Below are positions 1 through 5,643 of a stretch of DNA of 5,643 nt, piece after piece. Location of the stretch: assembly GCA_031406795.1 (NCBI GenBank), contig JANOHV010000119.1:1-5643 (forward strand). Direction: 5' to 3'. The stretch is from DATDCY01 sp031406795 [NCBI: Candidatus Rokuibacteriota bacterium] (GTDB lineage: Bacteria > JAUVQV01). The notes under the pieces are model-generated. The model saw only the letters and a list, made by a program, of their open reading frames with translations, was not told the origin of the DNA and searched no databases. A program made the position numbers and the translations under genes. How positions within the stretch are numbered: the stretch's first letter is position 1; each line of letters opens with the position of its first letter.

Positions 1-294
1 GTCGGCGGAAACGACGGCACGCTGGCGCTCAGCTGGCCGGCCGTCGCCCCGGAGTCGGGGCTCTGCGTGCCGGCGCGGATCAGGATCGACGTCCGGAACC
101 ATTTCGTGTATGTGCTGGATTCCGGCAACGACCTGCTCATGCTCTATAGCGAGGACGGGATGTACCGCTGGGCGCTGCGCGGAGCGGACCGGCCGTTCTC
201 AAAGCCGCTCGGGGTCGCGGTGGATGACGAAGGCGAAGAGTTCCTGATCGCCGATACGGAGAACAACTTCGTGCAGAAGTTCACCCTGCGCTGA
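1..294 (+). CDS. NHL-repeat beta-propeller protein, C-terminal fragment
   Basis: The reading frame is open from the left edge to TGA at 292-294, giving the last 97 residues of a longer protein whose start lies outside the window. Two blade-like repeats are visible. One runs around residues 26-55 (ARIRIDVRNHFVYVLDSGND followed by LLMLYSEDG), the other around residues 69-97 (PLGVAVDDEGEEFLIADTEN followed by NFVQKFTLR). The pattern of a hydrophobic 'gvaVd..g..ylaDt.nn.vqkF' strand set is typical of NHL repeats, which form beta-propellers used for protein or ligand binding. The protein ends with the final strand of a blade, so this is a natural C-terminus and not a truncation. NHL proteins are often found beside multiheme cytochrome genes in metal- and sulfur-reducing bacteria, and here thioredoxin and cytochrome genes follow on the same strand. 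The substrate or partner cannot be read from this part, and whether it is exported cannot be told without the N-terminus. Confidence 0.8.
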   Translation, partial: VGGNDGTLALSWPAVAPESGLCVPARIRIDVRNHFVYVLDSGNDLLMLYSEDGMYRWALRGADRPFSKPLGVAVDDEGEEFLIADTENNFVQKFTLR

Positions 295-337
295 GCGGTG
301 GCCTGTCCACGCGGGCCCGAGGCCTCAGGACACTCCC

Positions 338-344
338 AAGGAGG
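338..344 (+). promoter_or_regulatory. Ribosome binding site for the TlpA-like gene
   Basis: AAGGAGG, a near-perfect Shine-Dalgarno sequence, lies 4 nt before ATG at 349. It decides the start: the in-frame GTG at 298 further upstream has no such site and would place a non-hydrophobic stretch before the signal peptide. Confidence 0.85.
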
Positions 345-348
345 AACG

Positions 349-936
349 ATGAACAAGGGATTCGGAATCGCTGCTGCTCTGCTCGGCGGGGTCTTCGGAG
401 CGTTTCTCGCGGCTGCGCCGCCCGTTGAGGCTCAGGAGCAGACCTTCACTCCCATCCCGGTGATCAAGGGCGTCAAGTCCATCGAGGTCGGGTTGCCGGC
501 TCCCGATTTCACCGTGAAGGACCTGGACGGGAAGCCCTTCGTTTTCGGCGACGTGCGCACGAAGCGGGCCCATCTGCTGGTGTTCTGGTCCATCTTCTGC
601 GAACCGTGCCGCGAGGAGATGCCGGTCATCCAGCGGATCTCCGACGAGTTCAAGGCCGCCGGTTTGCTCGACGTGCTTGCCGTGAACATGGACGGGGATC
701 CGTTCATCGACGGCATCAAGGGCTTCCTCCGGCAGTACAAGTACAGCGTGCGGGTCATCCTCGACGAACTCGACGCCAAGGGGGAGCAGTTCGCGATCGC
801 GGATCCCTTTCAGGTCGCCGGCACGCCGGTGATCTACCTGGTCGACGCTGAAGGAAAGATCGCCGGGAGCCACCTCGGACGGATCGGCGAGGCCGATCTT
901 CGGGCGATGATCACCCGAATGCTCGCGGCGAAGTAG
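349..936 (+). CDS. Exported TlpA/ResA-like thioredoxin-fold protein (CEPC)
   Basis: This 195-residue protein is a probable periplasmic thiol-disulfide oxidoreductase of the TlpA/ResA/AhpC-TSA superfamily. Residues 1-28 look like a Sec signal peptide: basic K3, a long Ala/Leu/Gly/Phe core, and a likely cleavage after VEA (28/29). No lipobox Cys is seen. The mature part begins with the family's N-terminal pattern 'VGLPAPDFTVKDLDGKP' (residues 47-63). The active site is WSIFCEPCREEMP, with redox cysteines C84 and C87, and the cis-proline loop is AGTPVIYLVD with P160. Length and motif order fit a single-domain TlpA-like protein. Family members reduce disulfides in the envelope, for instance apocytochrome c CXXCH cysteines before heme attachment (ResA, CcmG). 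That role is attractive because a multiheme cytochrome gene starts 9 nt downstream, but it is an inference. A role as partner of the downstream thioredoxin domain is an alternative. Only 54 nt separate it from the NHL gene. Confidence 0.9.
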   Translation: MNKGFGIAAALLGGVFGAFLAAAPPVEAQEQTFTPIPVIKGVKSIEVGLPAPDFTVKDLDGKPFVFGDVRTKRAHLLVFWSIFCEPCREEMPVIQRISDEFKAAGLLDVLAVNMDGDPFIDGIKGFLRQYKYSVRVILDELDAKGEQFAIADPFQVAGTPVIYLVDAEGKIAGSHLGRIGEADLRAMITRMLAAK

Positions 937-937
937 G
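931..937 (+). promoter_or_regulatory. Shine-Dalgarno-like site overlapping upstream stop codon
   Basis: AAGTAGG differs from AAGGAGG at one base, lies 8 nt before ATG 946, and includes the TAG stop (934-936) of the TlpA-like gene. It is the best available ribosome site for the cytochrome fusion gene and suggests that its translation is coupled to that of the upstream gene. The alternative ATG at 976 has no recognisable site. Confidence 0.5.
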
Positions 938-945
938 CGTCCTCG

Positions 946-2613
946 ATGCCCTTGCCCAGCGCGCCGTTGCACCGGATGCGGGGAGGAGCCGCGCTCCTGG
1001 CCGCGGCGGCGTTGATCCTCGGCGTCCTCGCCCCGGCGAGCGCCGCGAAGATCGAGGAGGGGCAGAAGGCAGTCGGTATCAAGGGCACGGATTTTCTCAC
1101 GGGCCTGCCGCTGAATCTCGAGCAGTCGCTCGGCAAGCGCGTGATCCTGCTGGATTTCGGCTCGATCTACTGCAGCTCCTGCATGGTCACCGTGCCGAAC
1201 CTCATCAAGTTGCGGAAGAAGTACCCCGAAGAGAACCTGGCGATCTTCAACATCTACCTGGATATCTACAATCCCCAGCGCGTGATCAAGTTTTTCCGCG
1301 GCTTCGCCAAGGACATCAGCCTGAGCCTGCTCATCGACGATAAGCTGGCGATCAGCCGCGAGTACGGCGTGGACACCCTGCCGACGACCGTGATCATCGA
1401 TCGCGGCGGGATCGTCCGCCGACGGATCGTCGGCTACACCGAAGCCGACGAGAAGGAGATCGATGCCGTCATCGAGAAGCTGGTCAACGAACTGCCGGTG
1501 ACCGGAAGCGTGGGTGAGAAGCGCGGCGAGGAGCCCTTCACGGTCTTCGTCCCCGAGAGCTTCACGAAAACCTCGCAGGACCGCGTCGCGCTGGTCGGTT
1601 ACTCCGGCGGCGCCGGCGCCCAGGATGTTTCGCTGAAGCTCAACAACCTGCCCGAACGCACCGTCACCGCCAAGGACAACGTCTTTCACTTCCAGACCCC
1701 GCTCTCGCTGGCGATGAATCTGATCGAGATCAGGGGGCAGGGCGCCGAGGGCGCGAATCAGAGTCAGTCCCTCGTCCTCTTCCGCGAGACGCTGATCGGC
1801 GGCGACATCACCTCGGACTTGCCGGAATACAAGTTCCACCGCGACGAGGAGAAGAAGCCCTGCACGAAGTGCCACAAGCTGGAGGTGCCGCTGCAGGACA
1901 AGTCCGGCATGGGCCAGAGCAACATCTGCGCGGCGTGCCACACCGCGCTGTCGAAGCGGATCTTCACCCACGGGCCGATCACCGTTGGCGGCTGCCTGCC
2001 CTGCCACGACTACCAGAGCTTCCCGAACAAGTACGAGCTGCGCGCGCAGGGCGCGGAATTGTGCTACTCCTGCCACGACCGGGTGCGCGAGCAGGTCGCC
2101 GGCGCCACGTTCATCCACGGCCCCGTCGCGGCGGGTTACTGCGTGGTCTGCCACGACCCCCACGGCGCGAACGAGCGGTTTCTGCTGGTCAAGAAGGCGG
2201 ACCGGCTGTGCGTGAGCTGCCACCAGGACATGCTCTCCGAGCTGGCGAAGCCCTTCCTGCATAAACCGATCGAACAGGGCAGCTGCACCGGGTGCCACGA
2301 TCCGCACGGTTCGAAGGAGAGCAAGTTCCTGGTGCAGCCGCGGGCCACGCTGTGCGACCGCTGCCACGATTTCAGCGGCATTCGACATCTGCACAAGGTC
2401 GGCATCAAGGCCAAGACGGAGTTCCCCCCGGGGACCCCGGTGAGCGCGGAAGGCACGACGACCTGCTACACCTGTCACTTTTTTCATGCGTCGAATCAGG
2501 CCAAGCTCTGGCGCGGCACGCAGGAGCAGTGCGGTCTCGGCTGCCACGACGCGCCGGCGCCGGAGGGCGAAGCGTCCGGGGTTGAAGGCGTGACGGAGGG
2601 GAACCCACAGTGA
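946..2613 (+). CDS. Exported thioredoxin-Ig-like-multiheme cytochrome c fusion (about 10 hemes)
   Basis: This 555-residue protein has three parts. Residues 1-33 form a signal peptide with likely cleavage after ASA; ATG 976 (M11) would also keep it. Residues 35-185 are a TlpA-like thioredoxin domain with active site DFGSIYCSSCMVTVP (C76, C79) and cis-Pro loop TLPTTVIID (P146). Residues about 195-285 form a beta-rich region ending 'MNLIEIRGQGAEGANQSQSLVLF', resembling bacterial Ig-like (glucodextranase-B-type) domains. Residues 297-534 are the cytochrome region: CXXCH at C306, C328, C350, C373, C399, C422, C447, C470 and C507, plus CGLGCH (CX3CH) at C529. These sit in five paired units of the doubled-CXXCH type, with FxH(G/K)P and DPHG histidines as likely distal ligands. 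The product should be periplasmic or surface-facing and able to carry electrons. The fused thioredoxin could exchange electrons between thiols and hemes, or help keep the heme-site cysteines reduced; both are inferences. The gene overlaps the next one by 4 nt. Confidence 0.93.
   Translation: MPLPSAPLHRMRGGAALLAAAALILGVLAPASAAKIEEGQKAVGIKGTDFLTGLPLNLEQSLGKRVILLDFGSIYCSSCMVTVPNLIKLRKKYPEENLAIFNIYLDIYNPQRVIKFFRGFAKDISLSLLIDDKLAISREYGVDTLPTTVIIDRGGIVRRRIVGYTEADEKEIDAVIEKLVNELPVTGSVGEKRGEEPFTVFVPESFTKTSQDRVALVGYSGGAGAQDVSLKLNNLPERTVTAKDNVFHFQTPLSLAMNLIEIRGQGAEGANQSQSLVLFRETLIGGDITSDLPEYKFHRDEEKKPCTKCHKLEVPLQDKSGMGQSNICAACHTALSKRIFTHGPITVGGCLPCHDYQSFPNKYELRAQGAELCYSCHDRVREQVAGATFIHGPVAAGYCVVCHDPHGANERFLLVKKADRLCVSCHQDMLSELAKPFLHKPIEQGSCTGCHDPHGSKESKFLVQPRATLCDRCHDFSGIRHLHKVGIKAKTEFPPGTPVSAEGTTTCYTCHFFHASNQAKLWRGTQEQCGLGCHDAPAPEGEASGVEGVTEGNPQ
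1834..2547 (+). repeat. Five paired heme-binding units within the cytochrome
   Basis: The protein repeat is F-x-H-(G/K)-P-x5-G-x-C-x2-C-H-(DPHG)-x-C-x2-C-H. Units lie at residues 297-332, 340-377, 389-426, 437-474 and 481-534. The gap between the first motif's His and the second motif's Cys is 17 or 18 residues in every unit. The distal-ligand His precedes the first Cys by exactly 7 intervening residues in units 1-4 (H298, H342, H391, H439). Unit 5 has about 16-18 extra residues between its HLH and CYTCH. Units 3 and 4 are the most alike, both with CHDPHG, which suggests recent internal duplication. Unit 1 is the most divergent, lacking both the HGP and the DPHG. Confidence 0.85.
2595..2601 (+). 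promoter_or_regulatory. Ribosome binding site for the sensor gene
   Basis: GGAGGGG lies 8 nt before the GTG start at 2610, inside the end of the cytochrome gene. It supports GTG 2610 as the start. The start codon overlaps the upstream TGA as GTGA (2610-2613), a classic layout for translational coupling. Confidence 0.8.
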
Positions 2614-4940
2614 AAAACATCACGACCAGCCTCGGCTTTCGGCTCACGGTGGCCACCTATCTCGTCGTGGCGATCTTCATGAGCGTCGCCGGCATCACCG
2701 TTTACCGGGTCAGCAAGGACTCGATCAAGATGGGCGCCATGGCGATGGCCACGCGGATGGCCGAGGAGCTGGCGCTCGTTCCCGCGGCCCCGCCGGAGGA
2801 GCTCGGCGACCGGCTCCTGCGGGTCAAGGTGCGCAAGTCCGGGTCGACCTGGATCATGGACAAGGAGGGCAGCCTCCTGTACAATCCGGATCCGCTCTTC
2901 CGCGAGGAGTACATCGTCAAGAAGAAGAACTTCGGTAACGTCCAGGTGGTGCTGCAGGCGGCGTCGCCCCGTGCCTCGGGGCAGGGTTCGTTCAAGGAGA
3001 AGCTCGTCGACCTGCTGAAATACGAGGAGGGCTTCGGGACCTATCGCCAGTTCGGCGAGGAGCGCATTCTCGCGTTTCGCACCCTGCCGGGACGCGGTCT
3101 GCTGATCGGCGTCGACGAGCCGGTCTCCAGCGCAAACTCCGAACTCGAGCGCATCAAGAAATTCATCTCCTACACCGCGCTGGTGAGCGCGCTGCTGATC
3201 ATGGCCTTCAACCTGCTCGCGATCCGGATTATCATCAAGCCGTACTATCGCGAAGTGGAGGACCTGAACGCTAGTCTGCTGTACTCCAACAACCAACTCG
3301 AGGACCTCAACGCCAGGCTCGCCGTCTCCAACCGCAACCTGACGATGCTCTACGACGTCGGGCTCGGGCTGCGCCACAGTCTCGCGCTGAAGGACATCCT
3401 GGCGCTCATCGTCAACGGGGCCCACAAGGTCCTGGACGTCGATCGCATCGCGGTCTTCCTGCCGGCCGCGGACGGCAAGTCGCTCGAGCTGCGCTCGCTC
3501 GCCGGCGACACGCCGCCGGCGGGTACGGTGCTGGTCCCGTTGGGCTCCGCGGGCGGGGGGCTGGCCGTGGCGTTCCAGCGCAAGGAACTGGTGCGGCTCG
3601 ACGATGAACAGAAGATTCCGCCGAGCCTGCGTCTCGGACCGCCGGCCTCGAGCGAACGGTTCCTGCGCTCGCGGGCGTTCGTCGCGGTGCCGCTCGTCGT
3701 GAAGGATCGCGCGGTCGGGGTGATCGCCGTCGACAACAAGGCGCGCCGCGGCCCGATCACCGAGGAACAGGTGAACCTGTTGGGCATCTTCGCCAACCAG
3801 GCCGCCGTTGCCGTCGACAACGCCCGTCTCTACGAGCAGCTGCGCCAGAAAATCACCGAGCTCGACGCGCGGGTCGACCAACTCTCGATTCTGCACCAGA
3901 TCGGCAACTCGATGCAGCGGGACATCACCCGCCAGGAGGCGCTCGGTTTCATCCTGCGCGGCGTCCTCGAGGGGATCGGTTTTTCCCAGGTCGCCGTCTC
4001 GCTCGTCGATCGCGAGGCCGGCATGCTCCAGGGCGAACTGGGGCTCGGGATGGAGAGCGCCGAGGTCAAGGCGATCCGGGTGCCGCTCGCCGCGGAGCAG
4101 AACCTGCTGAGCATGGCCGCCGCCCGCAAGGCGCCGATCGGCATCGTTCACCTGGCCCACTCCGGCCTGGGCGCCCTGCTCGGCAGCCCGCTCGTGGAAG
4201 GTAGCTGGCGCGAGAGCGTCGGCAGCGAGATCCCCGGCGCCCGGGCCGCGGTCGTGGCCGTCCCGCTCATTGCGCGCGAGGAGGTGGTCGGCGTCATCGG
4301 CGTCGTGCGCACCGAGCCGCCGCTCATCCGCCGCCACGAGGTCGAACTGCTGCTGCTCTACGCGAACACCGCGGCCCTCACCGTCGAGCGGGCCGAACTC
4401 TACGCCCGCATGCACAAGAGCATGGAGAACCTCGAGATCACCGACCACGTCTCCCGCCTCTTCACCCTGCAACACGGGCAGCAGAAGACGCGCGAGGAGA
4501 TCGCCCGGTGCAGCGCGGCCGGTCTCTCCTTCGCGGGATTGATGATCGGCATCGATGCCTTCAAGAATTACAACGATCGGTTCGGTCACGAGCTCGGCGA
4601 CCGCGCCCTCGCCGAAATCGCCGAGATGGTCAAGTCATCCCTGCGGGGCGGGGACATCGCCTTCCGCTACGGCGGCCGGCTGATCGCCGTCGCCTTGCCC
4701 GGGGCGTCGCGGGAGCAGGCCCTGATGATCGCCGACGCGATCAGGGAGCGCCTGCAGCGGCATCGCTTCGCCGGTGCGGCGGGGCACTCCGATCAGGTGA
4801 TCACCGTGAGCATCGGCCTCGCGGCCTGGGCCGTGGGGGCGAAGCCCCCCGCTGGAGCGGACCTGTTCAAGGACGTACTCGGCGGCCTGCACCGGGCGGA
4901 GTCCGAAGGCGGCAACCGGGTATCGGCGTTCGAAGGGTAG
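2610..4940 (+). CDS. Membrane sensor: Cache-like, GAF, GAF and degenerate GGDEF domain with intact RxxD site
   Basis: This 776-residue protein has a transmembrane segment at about 11-33, then an extracytoplasmic region at 34-184. That region resembles a single Cache domain: [17 protein letters not shown] near 79-95 and [21 protein letters not shown] near 151-171. A second transmembrane segment lies at 187-208. A coiled-coil linker with '[12 protein letters not shown]' follows at about 213-245. GAF1 covers about 255-405 ([20 protein letters not shown]) and GAF2 about 440-600 ([18 protein letters not shown]). The GGDEF-family domain spans 607-776. In it, GG(D/E)EF reads GGRLI (688-692), the metal-binding Asp before FKNYND is G647, and the C-terminal phosphate-contact Lys and Arg appear to be E764 and G768. 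N655, D664 and K652 remain, as does RGGD (679-682), placed 5 residues before GG like a c-di-GMP inhibitory site. Cyclase activity is therefore unlikely. A role as c-di-GMP receptor or protein-interaction output is plausible, by analogy with PelD and PopA. Coupling to the cytochrome gene suggests that it senses or regulates envelope redox functions (inference). Confidence 0.9.
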   Translation: MKNITTSLGFRLTVATYLVVAIFMSVAGITVYRVSKDSIKMGAMAMATRMAEELALVPAAPPEELGDRLLRVKVRKSGSTWIMDKEGSLLYNPDPLFREEYIVKKKNFGNVQVVLQAASPRASGQGSFKEKLVDLLKYEEGFGTYRQFGEERILAFRTLPGRGLLIGVDEPVSSANSELERIKKFISYTALVSALLIMAFNLLAIRIIIKPYYREVEDLNASLLYSNNQLEDLNARLAVSNRNLTMLYDVGLGLRHSLALKDILALIVNGAHKVLDVDRIAVFLPAADGKSLELRSLAGDTPPAGTVLVPLGSAGGGLAVAFQRKELVRLDDEQKIPPSLRLGPPASSERFLRSRAFVAVPLVVKDRAVGVIAVDNKARRGPITEEQVNLLGIFANQAAVAVDNARLYEQLRQKITELDARVDQLSILHQIGNSMQRDITRQEALGFILRGVLEGIGFSQVAVSLVDREAGMLQGELGLGMESAEVKAIRVPLAAEQNLLSMAAARKAPIGIVHLAHSGLGALLGSPLVEGSWRESVGSEIPGARAAVVAVPLIAREEVVGVIGVVRTEPPLIRRHEVELLLLYANTAALTVERAELYARMHKSMENLEITDHVSRLFTLQHGQQKTREEIARCSAAGLSFAGLMIGIDAFKNYNDRFGHELGDRALAEIAEMVKSSLRGGDIAFRYGGRLIAVALPGASREQALMIADAIRERLQRHRFAGAAGHSDQVITVSIGLAAWAVGAKPPAGADLFKDVLGGLHRAESEGGNRVSAFEG

Positions 4941-4968
4941 CGTGCCGCCGGCTCGAGCAGCCGGCACG
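4941..4968 (+). other. GC-rich imperfect hairpin between sensor gene and guaB
   Basis: Directly after the TAG stop at 4938-4940, CGTGCC-GCC-GGCT (4941-4953) can pair with AGCCGGCACG (4959-4968). This gives a 10-bp stem with a 3-nt bulge and a CGAGC loop. No T-tract follows, so it is not a standard intrinsic terminator. It could slow transcription, protect the 3' end of the upstream message, or set a processing boundary before guaB, whose ribosome site begins 4 nt downstream. Confidence 0.5.
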
Positions 4969-4971
4969 GAC

Positions 4972-4977
4972 GAGGAG
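4972..4977 (+). promoter_or_regulatory. Ribosome binding site for guaB
   Basis: GAGGAG lies 4 nt before ATG 4982 and supports that start, which gives the standard IMP dehydrogenase N-terminus. Confidence 0.75.
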
Positions 4978-4981
4978 AGTC

Positions 4982-5643
4982 ATGGTAAAGAAAGTGATCG
5001 GACACACACTGACCTTCGACGACGTTCTGCTGGTGCCGGCGCACTCCCGGGTGCTCCCGCGGGAAGTCAGCACGGCGGCGGCGTTCTCGCGCAACATCCG
5101 CATCAGTATTCCGATCGTCTCCGCGGCCATGGACACGGTCACCGAGGCCCGGCTGGCGATCGGGCTCGCGCAGGAGGGCGGGATCGGCATCATCCACAAG
5201 AATCTCTCCCCGAGCATGCAGGCGCTCGAAGTCGACAAGGTCAAGCGCTCGGAGAGCGGCATGATCATCGACCCGATAACCATCACCCCGGACCGGCCGA
5301 TCAGCGAGGTCCTGCAGCTGATGCGCGAGTACCGGATCTCGGGAGTTCCGGTCGTCGAAGACGCCGGGCGCCGCCTGGTCGGCATTCTCACCAACCGTGA
5401 CCTGCGCTTCGAGCACGATCTCGATCGCCCGGTCTCGTTGCTGATGACCAAGGACAACCTGGTGACGGTCAGCGGCAGGGTGACGCTCGAAAAGGCCAAG
5501 GCCATCCTGCACCAGCACCGGATCGAGAAGCTGCCCGTCGTCGACAAGGACGGCAGGCTCAAGGGACTCATCACGGTCAAGGATATTCACAAGCGCCGGC
5601 AGTTCCCGGACGCGAGCAAGGATGAGCACGGCCGCCTCCGCGC
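4982..5643 (+). CDS. guaB: IMP dehydrogenase, N-terminal part (runs off right edge)
   Basis: The first 220 residues are open to the window edge. GuaB oxidises IMP to XMP with NAD+, the committed step of guanine nucleotide synthesis, in the cytoplasm as a tetramer or octamer. Family hallmarks are present in order: [13 protein letters not shown] (10-22), the barrel segment [18 protein letters not shown] (43-60), [11 protein letters not shown] (64-74) and [12 protein letters not shown] (84-95). The two CBS domains lie at about 96-145 ([20 protein letters not shown] and GVPVVEDAG, ending [10 protein letters not shown]) and about 155-203 ([20 protein letters not shown] and GLITVKDI). The stretch KDEHGRLR (213-220) marks the return to the barrel. 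The catalytic-Cys loop and flap lie beyond the window. CBS domains in this enzyme bind adenine and guanine nucleotides as an allosteric control. The gene starts 41 nt after the sensor gene. It may be co-transcribed with it or have its own promoter inside that gene; I see no clear promoter. Confidence 0.97.
   Translation, partial: MVKKVIGHTLTFDDVLLVPAHSRVLPREVSTAAAFSRNIRISIPIVSAAMDTVTEARLAIGLAQEGGIGIIHKNLSPSMQALEVDKVKRSESGMIIDPITITPDRPISEVLQLMREYRISGVPVVEDAGRRLVGILTNRDLRFEHDLDRPVSLLMTKDNLVTVSGRVTLEKAKAILHQHRIEKLPVVDKDGRLKGLITVKDIHKRRQFPDASKDEHGRLR

Noticed and set aside
298-348. Upstream GTG extension of the TlpA-like gene
   Set aside because: It has no ribosome site, and it would put 17 extra residues before a normal signal peptide. 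ATG 349 has AAGGAGG at 4 nt.
295-348. Possible hairpins or palindromes (for example GAGGCCTC at 319-326, TGTCC/GGACA at 304-308 and 328-332) in the gap before the TlpA-like gene
   Set aside because: The stems are only 4-5 bp and mutually exclusive, with no T-tract. They are expected by chance at this GC content, so I do not call a terminator or operator.
325-2547. Very long open frame on the - strand (740 codons) opposite the TlpA-like and cytochrome genes
   Set aside because: It is a mirror of high-GC codon bias. The product is Arg/Ala/Asp/Val-rich with no domain pattern, while the + strand has clear domains, signal peptides and ribosome sites throughout.
1869-2585. Short overlapping + strand frames inside the cytochrome gene
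   Set aside because: They are shifted-frame shadows of the cytochrome with Arg/Ala/Pro-rich products and no ribosome sites.
2496-4589. Second long - strand open frame (697 codons) opposite the sensor gene
   Set aside because: The cause is the same: low-complexity, charged composition without motifs. The + strand protein here has well-defined GAF and GGDEF-family sequence.
4536-4937. Calling the sensor an active diguanylate cyclase
   Set aside because: The general layout fits, but GGDEF is GGRLI and the metal-binding Asp and phosphate contacts are missing, so activity is not supported by the sequence.
4793-5629. Antisense frames opposite the guaB region
   Set aside because: The + strand encodes an unmistakable IMP dehydrogenase N-terminus; the antisense products match nothing recognisable.

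Overview
The window is GC-rich bacterial DNA with five genes, all on the + strand and tightly packed. There is no RNA gene, CRISPR array or mobile element that I can see. The gene content suggests a Gram-negative bacterium with a respiratory, multiheme-cytochrome lifestyle: an NHL propeller protein, TlpA-type periplasmic thioredoxins, a roughly ten-heme cytochrome and c-di-GMP-type signalling proteins. Desulfuromonadota/Geobacter-like or related deltaproteobacterial lineages are a reasonable guess, but this is inference from gene content and not a phylogenetic result.

Layout: (1) 1-294 is the C-terminal end of an NHL-repeat beta-propeller protein. (2) 349-936 is an exported TlpA/ResA-like thioredoxin with a CEPC active site. 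(3) 946-2613 is an exported three-part protein: a second thioredoxin domain (CSSC), an Ig-like linker domain, and a cytochrome region with nine CXXCH motifs and one CX3CH motif in five paired units. (4) 2610-4940 is a membrane sensor with an extracytoplasmic Cache-like domain, two transmembrane segments, two GAF domains and a C-terminal GGDEF-family domain. Its signature is degraded to GGRLI, but an RxxD inhibitory-site motif is kept. (5) 4982 to the right edge is the N-terminal part of guaB (IMP dehydrogenase), including both CBS domains.

Spacing suggests that genes 2-4, and probably the NHL gene, form one operon. Gaps are 54 nt and 9 nt, then a 4-nt GTGA stop/start overlap. The Shine-Dalgarno-like sequence of gene 3 overlaps the stop codon of gene 2. 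After gene 4 a 41-nt gap holds a GC-rich imperfect hairpin, then guaB begins with its own ribosome binding site.

Working model (inference): genes 1-3 form an envelope redox module combining thiol-disulfide chemistry with multiheme electron transfer. Gene 4 is translationally coupled to the cytochrome and may sense an envelope ligand or state. It is unlikely to make c-di-GMP, because metal and phosphate ligands are missing, and it may bind c-di-GMP through the retained RxxD site. The most notable points are the thioredoxin-multiheme cytochrome fusion, the CX3CH motif exactly where the tenth heme is expected, and the pseudo-GGDEF with a preserved I-site coupled to the cytochrome gene.
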